Source: Nocardioides gansuensis (GTDB taxonomy: Bacteria; Actinomycetota; Actinomycetes; Propionibacteriales; Nocardioidaceae). From it: a DNA stretch of 64,000 bases. A model generated the notes under the pieces. It did no database searches and was not told the origin of the DNA. It saw only the letters and a program-made list of their open reading frames with translations. Shown piece after piece: positions 8,767 through 16,190 of the stretch (its first letter is position 1; each line of letters opens with the position of its first letter). Made by a program: the position numbers and the translations under genes. The stretch is taken from contig NZ_QDGZ01000007.1 in assembly GCF_003076135.1 (NCBI RefSeq), forward strand, positions 62,001-126,000. The letters run 5' to 3'.

Positions 8767-11508
8767 TCAGCCCTTCTCGATCTCGTCGTCGTCGGAGGCG
8801 TGCGCCTCGGGTTGCCCTAGCACCGCGCGACCGGCCTCGAGCCGGGCCACCGGGACGCGGAAGGGCGAGCAGGAGACATAGTCCACGTCGGTGCGGTGGA
8901 AGAAGTGGATCGACTCCGGATCACCGCCGTGCTCCCCGCAGATCCCGACTTTCAGGCCCGGCCGGGTCGCTCGCCCTTCCCGGGTCGCGATGTCCACGAG
9001 CCGGCCGACCCCGTCGACGTCGAGGCTCTCGAACGGCGAGACCGTGAAGACGCCCTTGTCGAGGTAGGCCGCGAAGAACGCCGCCTCGACGTCGTCTCGG
9101 GAGAAGCCCCAGGTCGTCTGGGTGAGGTCGTTGGTGCCGAACGAGAAGAAGTCGGCCGCCTCGGCCACGCGGTACGCCGTGAGGGCAGCGCGGGGCAGCT
9201 CGACCATCGTGCCGATCGGGATGTGCAGGTCCACGCCCTCGCTCTCCCGGACCTCGGCGAGGATCGCGTCGGCCTCGTCGCGGATCAGGTGCAGCTCCAT
9301 CACCGAGCCGACCAGCGGCACCATGATCTCGGGGCGGGGATCGCCGCCCGCCTTCACCCGCCGGGCCGCGGCCTGGGCCACCGCGCGCACCTGCAGGGCG
9401 AACAACCCCGGCACGGTCAGGCCGAGGCGGACACCACGCAGCCCGAGCATCGGGTTGGACTCGTGCAGCCGCTCGACCGCCGCGAGCAGGCGCTCGTCGT
9501 CCGCGTTCTCCTCGCCCCGCTCCTTGGCCACCGCGACCTTGACCATCAGCTCGGCGCGGTCCGGCAGGAACTCGTGCAGCGGCGGGTCGAGCAGGCGGAT
9601 CGTGGTGGGCAGGCCGTCCATCGCCGTGAGGAGCTCGACGAAGTCCTCGGTCTGTGGCGTCACCAGCTCGGCCAGCGCCGCCTCGCGCTCCTCGGCGGTG
9701 TCGGCCAGGACGACGCGCTCGATGAGGGGCCGGCGCTCGCCCAGGAACATGTGCTCGGTGCGGCACAGCCCGATGCCCTCGGCTCCCATCCGCCGGGCCC
9801 GGTCGGCGTCCGCGCCCGTGTCGGCGTTGGCCCGCACCCGGAGCCGGCGCACTCCGTCGGCGTGGGTGAGCAACCGGTCGACCGCGCGGACCACGTCGGC
9901 GGTGCCCTCGTCGACCTTGGCGAGTGCGACGTCGAGCCCTTCCTCGAGGTAGAGCACCACGGGGGACGGCACGACCGCGAGCTCGCCGACGAAGACCTCG
10001 CCGGTGGAGCCGTCGATGGAGAGGACGTCGCCCTCCTTGACCGTCACGCCACCGGCCGTGGCGACCAGTCCGGCGGCGTCGACCTCGAGGGACTCGGCTC
10101 CGCACACCGCGGTCTTGCCCATGCCGCGGGCCACCACGGCTGCGTGGGAGGTCTTGCCGCCGCGGCTGGTCAGGATGCCGGTCGCCGCGATCATGCCCTC
10201 GAGGTCCTCGGGGTTGGTCTCCTTGCGCACGAGGAGCACGCGCTCGCCCCGGGCCTGCCACTTCACGGCGGTGGCGGAGTCGAAGACCACCCGGCCGACG
10301 GCAGCACCCGGGGAGGCAGCCATCCCCTTGGTCAGCAGGGTGCGCTCGGCGTCGGCGTCGAACTGCGGGAACATCAGCTGCGCCAGCTGGGCGCCGGTGA
10401 CCCGTTCGAGCGCCTCGTCCAGGGTGATCAGGTGCTCGTCCACGAGCTGCGTCGCGATCCGGAAAGCCGCGGCCGCCGTGCGCTTGCCGACGCGGGTCTG
10501 CAGCATCCACAGCTTGCCGCGCTCGACCGTGAACTCGATGTCGCAGAGGTCGCGGTAGTGCGTCTCCAGTCGTCGCATGATGCTGGTCAGCTGCTTGTAG
10601 GAGTCCGGGTCGAGCTCGGCGAAGTCGTCGAGGGAGAGCGTGTTGCGGATGCCCGAGACCACGTCCTCGCCCTGCGCGTTGGCGAGGTAGTCGCCGTACA
10701 CGCCCGGCTTGCCGGTCGCAGGGTCGCGGGTGAAGCAGACGCCGGTGCCGGAGGTGGCGCCGAGGTTGCCGAAGACCATGGTGCAGACGTTGACCGCGGT
10801 GCCGAGGTCATGGGGGATCCGCTCGCGACGGCGGTAGAGCCTCGCGCGGTCGGTGTTCCAGGAGTCGAAGACGGAGCGCGTGGCCAGGTCCAGCTGGCGG
10901 CGCGGCTCCTGGGGGAACTCCTCCCCGGTGTGGCTCACGATGATCTGCTTGAACTCCTCGACGAGGGCTTGCAGGTCCGTGGCCTCGAGCTCGACGTCGG
11001 TCTCGACGCCCTTGCGGGCCTTGGCGGCGTCGAGGGCGGAGGCGAACGCCTCCCCGTCGACCCCGAGGACCGTCTTGCCGAACATCTGGATCAGCCGCCG
11101 GTAGGAGTCCCACGCGAACCGCTCGTCGCCCGAGGCCTTGACCAGTCCGAGCACGGAACGGTCGTTGAGCCCCACGTTGAGGACCGTCTCCATCATCCCG
11201 GGCATGGAGTACCGCGCTCCCGAGCGGACGCTCACCAGCAGCGGGTCGGTCGAGTCGCCCAACCGACGGCCGACCTCGTCCTCGAGCCGGCGGAGCGCCA
11301 TGGTGACCTGCACACGCAGCTGGTCCGGCTCCCGTCCCTGCTCGAGGTAGTGGCGACAGGCCTCGGTCGTGATCGTGAAGCCCGGAGGGACCGGAAGGCC
11401 CAGCCGCGTCATCTCGGCGAGGTTCGCGCCCTTGCCCCCGAGCAGGTCCTTCTGGTCCTTGTCACCTTCGCTGAAGTGGTAGACCAGCTTCTTCGCCGAC
11501 GGATTCAT
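8767..11508 (-). CDS. ppdK: Pyruvate, phosphate dikinase
   Basis: 913 residues, the family's usual size. It interconverts pyruvate, ATP and phosphate with PEP, AMP and pyrophosphate in the cytoplasm. Domains in order: N-terminal ATP-grasp (LLGGKGANLAEMTRLGLPVPPGFTI onwards), central phosphohistidine domain with the swivelling His in GGKTSHAAVVARGMG, and the C-terminal PEP/pyruvate barrel with SFGTNDLTQTTWGF and the GICGEHGGDP loop. The chosen start is ATG 11506-11508 behind GAGGGAAG; the frame is open further but without a better site. No dikinase regulatory protein gene is adjacent. It is divergent from a DUF1876 gene across a 204-base region holding a perfect ATCGGCCGAT palindrome at 11553-11562. 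Confidence 0.97.
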   Translation of the reverse strand: MNPSAKKLVYHFSEGDKDQKDLLGGKGANLAEMTRLGLPVPPGFTITTEACRHYLEQGREPDQLRVQVTMALRRLEDEVGRRLGDSTDPLLVSVRSGARYSMPGMMETVLNVGLNDRSVLGLVKASGDERFAWDSYRRLIQMFGKTVLGVDGEAFASALDAAKARKGVETDVELEATDLQALVEEFKQIIVSHTGEEFPQEPRRQLDLATRSVFDSWNTDRARLYRRRERIPHDLGTAVNVCTMVFGNLGATSGTGVCFTRDPATGKPGVYGDYLANAQGEDVVSGIRNTLSLDDFAELDPDSYKQLTSIMRRLETHYRDLCDIEFTVERGKLWMLQTRVGKRTAAAAFRIATQLVDEHLITLDEALERVTGAQLAQLMFPQFDADAERTLLTKGMAASPGAAVGRVVFDSATAVKWQARGERVLLVRKETNPEDLEGMIAATGILTSRGGKTSHAAVVARGMGKTAVCGAESLEVDAAGLVATAGGVTVKEGDVLSIDGSTGEVFVGELAVVPSPVVLYLEEGLDVALAKVDEGTADVVRAVDRLLTHADGVRRLRVRANADTGADADRARRMGAEGIGLCRTEHMFLGERRPLIERVVLADTAEEREAALAELVTPQTEDFVELLTAMDGLPTTIRLLDPPLHEFLPDRAELMVKVAVAKERGEENADDERLLAAVERLHESNPMLGLRGVRLGLTVPGLFALQVRAVAQAAARRVKAGGDPRPEIMVPLVGSVMELHLIRDEADAILAEVRESEGVDLHIPIGTMVELPRAALTAYRVAEAADFFSFGTNDLTQTTWGFSRDDVEAAFFAAYLDKGVFTVSPFESLDVDGVGRLVDIATREGRATRPGLKVGICGEHGGDPESIHFFHRTDVDYVSCSPFRVPVARLEAGRAVLGQPEAHASDDDEIEKG

Positions 11509-11712
11509 GTCGCTTCCCTCATTTCCGGACCGGCCGCCCGATAGGCCGAGAGATCGGCCGATGGCCTCGCACCGCATCGTTGCACGAGTTCGCGTCCGGT
11601 ATCAGCCCCCGAGAAGTGCCAGCACCCGGGCCAGAGGGGTTGGGCAGCAGGCCTCGAGGGCGCAGACTGGACGGTGTCCCGCGAGGGACCCCCACCGGAG
11701 GACGTGAGAGCC

Positions 11713-11982
11713 ATGACCACCAAGACCTGGACGGTGCAGGTGACGCTGGACGAGACCGAGGACGACACCCTCGCCGACGCGGCACTGAGCATCGAGAACA
11801 AGATGGAGCTGCGCGGGCACGGGATGAGCCGACGCAACCCGCGCGACGAGTCGGAGCCCCGGATCGGCGACGAGCTCGCCGCGGCCAGGGCACTCTCCGA
11901 CCTGGCCCACCAGCTGCTGGCAGCAGCCGCCCACGACATCGAGTCCAAGACCCACGTGCCCGTCCGCTCGCTCCAGCTCTGA
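11713..11982 (+). CDS. DUF1876 family protein (Rv2632c/Rv1738-like)
   Basis: An 89-residue protein starting MTTKTWTVQVTLDE. It shows the family core RGHGMSRRNPRDESEPRIGDELAAARALSDLAHQ broken by the family's usual variation, and ends with a THVPVRSLQL tail like the THQPV tail of mycobacterial Rv2632c. Mycobacterial relatives are induced in hypoxia and dormancy and have been compared structurally with ribosome-hibernation factors; whether that applies here is unknown. ATG 11713 follows a GGAGG element 11 bases upstream. A 12-base gap separates it from the next gene, so the two are probably co-transcribed. An inverted repeat GTCCC-GCGA-GGGAC at 11676-11689 lies in its upstream region. Confidence 0.8.
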   Translation: MTTKTWTVQVTLDETEDDTLADAALSIENKMELRGHGMSRRNPRDESEPRIGDELAAARALSDLAHQLLAAAAHDIESKTHVPVRSLQL

Positions 11983-11994
11983 GACACCAGAGCC

Positions 11995-12360
11995 ATGGCT
12001 GTCACCAGCTTCCAGGACCTGCCGCTCGCCGACCGTGACCGCGAGTGGGACGGCGCCGCCGCGGAGAAGCGCGTGCGGAAGTGGGCTGGCGCAGAGGACG
12101 GGCCCAACGAGCGCTACCGCGACGCGCATCTCTGGTACGACGCAGAGAAGAAGGGCAACTTCACCGCCTACAAGCTGCTCATCGCCGACGTCGTCGGCGG
12201 CGAGCTGAAGGCCGTGCCGCGCGGCGTGATGGCGGCGGCCGGAGTGATGGAGGGCGCCCGCGGCGGCGTGAACCTCCCCGACAAGGACGTCGACCGCGTC
12301 AAGAGCCACCTCGCGAAGTACTACGCGAAGATGGACGACTCCCCACCCTGGGAGTCCTAG
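11995..12360 (+). CDS. Stand-alone phage-type domain protein, function unknown
   Basis: A 121-residue protein with LPLADRDREWDGAAAEKRVRKW near its start, HLWYDAEKKGNFTAYKLLIADVV in the middle, and a C-terminal KSHLAKYYAKM segment. From memory this pattern is typical of a domain in phage head or prohead-protease region proteins and in prophage genes. No other phage gene lies nearby, so this looks like a domesticated or stray copy. It has no signal peptide or membrane segment and is acidic at the C-terminus. It sits 12 bases after the DUF1876 gene and probably shares its transcript. No function assigned. Confidence 0.6.
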   Translation: MAVTSFQDLPLADRDREWDGAAAEKRVRKWAGAEDGPNERYRDAHLWYDAEKKGNFTAYKLLIADVVGGELKAVPRGVMAAAGVMEGARGGVNLPDKDVDRVKSHLAKYYAKMDDSPPWES

Positions 12361-12446
12361 CAACGCGGCCCGGTGTCGCACCCTGATGGCTGGGTACCGC
12401 CCACGCACCAACGTGGCCGCCCGGCCCGTCGCCGGCAGGAGGCCAT

Positions 12447-13616
12447 GTGACCACGATCGCCCCACCCCCGACGCCGGGGCGTCGCAACGGCTCCCGGCGT
12501 CGCGCCGCCCGGCGCGCCGCTGAGATCACGCCGTGGCAGCCCGGCGGTGACTTCACCGTCGGCGCCGAGGAGGAGCTGCTGCTGGTCGACGCCGAGGGCC
12601 GCCTGCTGGGCGAGAAGGCCGTAGCCCTGGTCAGGCGCCTGCGGCACGGCCTCGATGAGGACGGGGCCGTCTCGGGTGAGATCTTCCTCGACCAGCTCGA
12701 GTTCGGGACCATCGTCTGCCCGGACGCCAACGCCGTCGCCGACTCGCTGCGCCACCTCCGCGGCGAGGTGCAGCGGGCCGGCGCCCTGGCCATGGCCGTC
12801 GGCGTGCATCCCAGCGCCCCCTTCGGCGAGGCACACACCCGCACCTCGAGGCGCTACGACGCGATCGTCCCCGAGTTCGCCGGGCTCTTCCGCACGCCGA
12901 CGTCGGCCTTCCAGGTGCACGTCGGGATGCCCGACCCGGCCGCTGCGATCACGGCCTACCGCGGCCTGCGCAACCGGCTGCCGCTCTTCCGCGCCCTCGC
13001 CGCCAGCTCGCCGTACTGGCACGGCATCGACTCCGGGCTCGCGTCGGCCCGGGCCGCGATCCAGCGCTCCTATCCGCGCACCGGGGTGCCGCCGCTGCTC
13101 CGCTCGTACGACGAGTACGTCGCCGTCACGGAGTCGACGATGGCCGCCGCGGAGGTGCCCGACTACACCTATGTCTGGTGGGACCTGCGGCCCCAGCCCC
13201 GGTGGGGCACGCTGGAGGTGCGGGTGATGGACGCCCAGCACTCCCTCGACCGGGCGGCGGGGCTCACCGCGCTGGTCCAGGGCCTGGCCCGGCACGCCGT
13301 CGAGGTGCCGGCGACGGTCGACCTGCCGCACGAGGTCGTCGTCGAGAACGACTTCCGGGCCGGCCGCCACGGCCTGGACGCCCGGATCGTCGACCTCGAT
13401 GGCCGCATGAAGCCGGTGCGCCAGCTCGTGCGGGACGCTGTGGCGCAGGCCCGTGAGGTGCTCGCCGGCGACGGGCTCGACGGCCCGCTCGACGTCGTCG
13501 ACGCGATGGTCACGGCACCCCTGGAGGGCGACCGCCAGCGCGCGCTGGTCGAGCGCTCCGGCATGGAGGCGCTGGTCGAGGACCTGGTCGACAGGACGAT
13601 GCGCGAGGCCCGGTAG
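12447..13616 (+). CDS. Glutamate-cysteine ligase-like carboxylate-amine ligase (GCS2/YbdK family)
   Basis: 389 residues of the GCS2 family, with the ATP/Mg-binding FTVGAEEELLLVD segment near residue 37 and typical later motifs (e.g. YVWWDLRPQPRWGTLEVRVMDAQ). Members ligate a carboxylate to an amine; some make gamma-glutamylcysteine weakly, and most have unknown substrates in mycothiol-making actinobacteria. The GTG at 12447 is used: GGAGG lies just upstream, while the nearby ATG at 12445 is followed at once by TGA. The N-terminus has an Arg-rich extension of about 25 residues. It ends 7 bases from the convergent sipW gene. Substrate unknown. Confidence 0.85.
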   Translation: MTTIAPPPTPGRRNGSRRRAARRAAEITPWQPGGDFTVGAEEELLLVDAEGRLLGEKAVALVRRLRHGLDEDGAVSGEIFLDQLEFGTIVCPDANAVADSLRHLRGEVQRAGALAMAVGVHPSAPFGEAHTRTSRRYDAIVPEFAGLFRTPTSAFQVHVGMPDPAAAITAYRGLRNRLPLFRALAASSPYWHGIDSGLASARAAIQRSYPRTGVPPLLRSYDEYVAVTESTMAAAEVPDYTYVWWDLRPQPRWGTLEVRVMDAQHSLDRAAGLTALVQGLARHAVEVPATVDLPHEVVVENDFRAGRHGLDARIVDLDGRMKPVRQLVRDAVAQAREVLAGDGLDGPLDVVDAMVTAPLEGDRQRALVERSGMEALVEDLVDRTMREAR

Positions 13617-13623
13617 GCGCGGC

Positions 13624-14190
13624 TCAGGCCGCCGCCGGCTCGCCCGCCCGTGAGTGCGTACGCCGCGGCCGCAGGCCGCGGGCCAGCTCGACCAGGCTCA
13701 GCAGGGCGACGAGCCCCGCCGGCACGCCGATCACGACCACCCGTGTCGACCGGTCGCTGAGGGCGATGAAGGGCCAGCCGAGGTAGGGGAGATCCGCCAC
13801 GACGCGGGCCTGGGTGGCGGCGGTGAGCTCGAAGGTCCACGGGTCGACGTCGGCGTTGGCGTCGCCCTTGGTGGTGAAGGAGCCGTCGTGCATGGCGATG
13901 ATGCGGTGGGTGACCAGTGTGTCGATGCCCGACTCGGCCGGCGGCACGTAGGTGATCACGTCGCCGACCTGGAGGTCGGCCACCGGGACGACTTCCGCGA
14001 AGACGACGGAGCCACGCTCGATCGACCCGCTCATCGAGCCCCCGGTGATGACGTAGCGCGACAGCCCGAAGGCGCTCGGCAGGATGAAGGCGAGCGCAAG
14101 CAGGGTGACGAGGATGCACGCGGTGTCGAGCAGCCGACGCCGGAGCTGCCGGGAGCGCCGGTTGCCGCGGGGGGTGACGTCGATGCTCAT
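13624..14190 (-). CDS. sipW: SipW-type signal peptidase I (S26B)
   Basis: 188 residues. An N-terminal membrane segment (about 22-45) is followed by the catalytic Ser52 in ITGGSMSGSI, then His95 in LVTHRI, and the TKGDANADVDPW motif of the ER/archaeal-type Ser-His peptidases; a second membrane segment lies near the C-terminus (about 150-170). SipW enzymes process a dedicated set of secreted fibre proteins (TasA/CalY). It is the last gene of a minus-strand set running from a TasA-like protein through an Ig-like protein and a two-component system, and is separated from the kinase gene by 88 bases. It should mature the two secreted proteins of this set. Confidence 0.88.
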   Translation of the reverse strand: MSIDVTPRGNRRSRQLRRRLLDTACILVTLLALAFILPSAFGLSRYVITGGSMSGSIERGSVVFAEVVPVADLQVGDVITYVPPAESGIDTLVTHRIIAMHDGSFTTKGDANADVDPWTFELTAATQARVVADLPYLGWPFIALSDRSTRVVVIGVPAGLVALLSLVELARGLRPRRTHSRAGEPAAA

Positions 14191-14278
14191 GGCTACGACG
14201 GTAGGCCGACGCGGTCCACGCGGCGTCCACGTCCGGGCCAGCGGTCGGTAACAGCTCGCCCGACCCGTCCTCGTCGCC

Positions 14279-15463
14279 TCATCGTCGCGGGAGCAGGATC
14301 TCCAGCGAACCGTCCGTGGCGTCGCCCCTGACCCTGCCGCCGAGCACGCCCGCGATCGTCTGCACGGACTCGTCCGTGACCGCGTCGCCGGGTCTCGACG
14401 GGCCGCTGGTGACCGTGATCCTGAGGTGCTCGTCGTGCCCCGCGAACCTGAGCGTCACCGGACCGGTGGTCCGATGCGCGAGGTCGCGGAGCACCGTGTC
14501 GAGCAGCTGCTCGACCGGCCCGGGGGTGAACGTGAGGTCGGCGCCGGAGTCGACGAAGGCCGTCACGGTGCGCGAGTCGGGGAGCTCCTCGCTCCACCGC
14601 TGGGCCACCGAGGTGCCCAGGTCGCGCAGGCTGACCTCGGCACCGGCGACCAGGCTGCGCCCGCGGGCCGCGCCCAGCAGCTCGGCGACGGTGCCGTCGA
14701 CGCGCAGGATCTCCTCCACGCAGACCCCGGCCGTGCGCCGTACGTCGTCGTCGAGGTCGTCGCGCTGGGTCAGCTGCTCGAGCTCGAGACGCATGGTTGT
14801 CAACGGCGTCCGGATCGCGTGGGAGGCATGCTGCAGGGCCTCCCGGTCGCGCCGGATGGACTCCTCGAGGCGGGCGGCGCCGGCGCGGAGGGCGTCGGCG
14901 ACGGCAGCCACCTCGGGGATGCGCGACCTCGGCAGGTCGAGGTCGAACCGGCCCCGGCCGAGCGCGGCGGCGCCGTTGGCCAGCTGCGTGAACGGCCGGG
15001 ACAGCGCCCGGGCCAGCAGGAAGCCGACCACTCCGGACAGGGCGAGCAGGGACAGGATCAGGGCGGTGAGCGAGCCGATCTTCTGCCGCACCAGCTCGCT
15101 GACGATGCGCCCCGACCGGACCGCGGTCACCGTGGTCTCCCCCACGGTCTCGCGCACGCGCAACGGATCAGCGAGAGCCGCGTCGTCGAAGCCGGCACCC
15201 TCGACGACGAGCGGCGCAGCGCCGGGGACCTCCACGGTCACCCGGGTCGCGTCGCGGACCAGGGGCTCGACGTCGCCGGAGGTGAGCGGGCCTTCGACCT
15301 GCCGATCCTCGACCACGTGGGCGATCAGCCGCGTGTCGAAGCCGAGGTGGTTCAGCTCCGAGTCACGTGTCACGTCGGCGATCGTGAAGGCCCGCACCAC
15401 GCCGGCGCTCGAGAGGATGACGAGGGCCAGGCCGACGAAGGCGAGGGTCAGCCGCTGGCGCAC
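14279..15463 (-). CDS. Sensor histidine kinase with degenerate ATPase domain
   Basis: 394 residues. A membrane segment at about 5-27, an extracytoplasmic sensor loop to about residue 130, a second membrane segment (132-152), a HAMP-like linker, and a dimerization domain with His215 in QHASHAIRTPL. The C-terminal third aligns in position with a HATPase domain but lacks the usual motifs: the N-box reads LLDTVLRDLAHRT without the key Asn, the DxGxG box is SGPSRPG, and no GLGL lid is present. It may therefore be a weak kinase, a phosphatase or a pseudokinase. The GTG start at 15463 lies one base from the response-regulator stop, so the two are made together. Confidence 0.85.
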   Translation of the reverse strand: MRQRLTLAFVGLALVILSSAGVVRAFTIADVTRDSELNHLGFDTRLIAHVVEDRQVEGPLTSGDVEPLVRDATRVTVEVPGAAPLVVEGAGFDDAALADPLRVRETVGETTVTAVRSGRIVSELVRQKIGSLTALILSLLALSGVVGFLLARALSRPFTQLANGAAALGRGRFDLDLPRSRIPEVAAVADALRAGAARLEESIRRDREALQHASHAIRTPLTTMRLELEQLTQRDDLDDDVRRTAGVCVEEILRVDGTVAELLGAARGRSLVAGAEVSLRDLGTSVAQRWSEELPDSRTVTAFVDSGADLTFTPGPVEQLLDTVLRDLAHRTTGPVTLRFAGHDEHLRITVTSGPSRPGDAVTDESVQTIAGVLGGRVRGDATDGSLEILLPRR

Positions 15464-15464
15464 G

Positions 15465-16190
15465 TCACCCGCCGGTCTCGAGCCGGAAGCCCACGCCCCG
15501 GATGGCGACCACCCGCGGGGCCGACCCGGCCGCCTCGAGCTTGCTGCGCAGGCGGCCGATCGTCACGTCGAGGGTCTTGGTGGAGCCGAACCAGTTCTCG
15601 TCCCAGACCTCGCTCATCAGCTGCTCGCGGGTGACCACCTTGTCCCGGTGGCCCGCGAGCAGAGCCAGCACGTCGAACTCCTTGGCCGTCAGGACGACCT
15701 CGTCGCCACCTACGAACGCCCGGCGGGCCCCTGAGTCGATGCGCAGGCCCGAGGCAGTCACCTCCGACGGTGCCTCGGCGCGCTGGCTGCGGCGCAGCAG
15801 GGCCCGCACTCGGGCCTGGAGCTCGGCCAGCCCGAACGGCTTGGAGAGGTAGTCGTCCGCGCCGTAGTCCAGGCCGACCACGCGGTCGAGCTCACCGGCC
15901 CGGGCGGTGACGATCATGATGCCGCCGTCATAGCCGCTCTCCCTCGCCGCGCGGCAGACGTCGAGACCGTCCATGTCGGGAAGGCCCAGGTCGAGGATGA
16001 CCAGGTCGGTGTCGTGGGAGTCGAGGTGGTCGAGGGCACTGCGGCCGGAGTCGGCCCAGCTGACGCCATAGCCCTCGCGCTCGAGCGTCCGCACGAGCGG
16101 CAGAGCGATGTCGGCCTCGTCCTCCACCAGCAGCACGCGGTGCACCATGGGCCCGAGCATAGGGCCGAGGTCTTCCAGCAGCTGGGTCAT
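15465..16190 (-). CDS. OmpR/PhoB-family response regulator
   Basis: A 241-residue two-domain regulator: receiver with Asp67 (TDLVILDLGLPD) as phosphoacceptor, the acidic pocket in LLVEDEADIA and the Lys of YLSKPF, then a winged-helix DNA-binding domain (LTAKEFDVLALLAGHRDKVVTREQL and the final GVGFRLETGG). The ATG at 16188-16190 overlaps the stop of the Ig-like surface-protein gene (ATGA), an unusual coupling between a structural secreted protein and a regulator; it also has an AAGGA element 8-10 bases upstream. A shorter start at 16148 is possible. It probably controls the TasA/SipW set itself. No target site was identified. Confidence 0.93.
   Translation of the reverse strand: MTQLLEDLGPMLGPMVHRVLLVEDEADIALPLVRTLEREGYGVSWADSGRSALDHLDSHDTDLVILDLGLPDMDGLDVCRAARESGYDGGIMIVTARAGELDRVVGLDYGADDYLSKPFGLAELQARVRALLRRSQRAEAPSEVTASGLRIDSGARRAFVGGDEVVLTAKEFDVLALLAGHRDKVVTREQLMSEVWDENWFGSTKTLDVTIGRLRSKLEAAGSAPRVVAIRGVGFRLETGG

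Noticed and set aside
11676..11689. GTCCC-GCGA-GGGAC inverted repeat upstream of DUF1876 as a DosR box
   Set aside because: The arms are in the opposite order to a DosR box and the centre is too short. Mentioned only as a possible site for some other factor.
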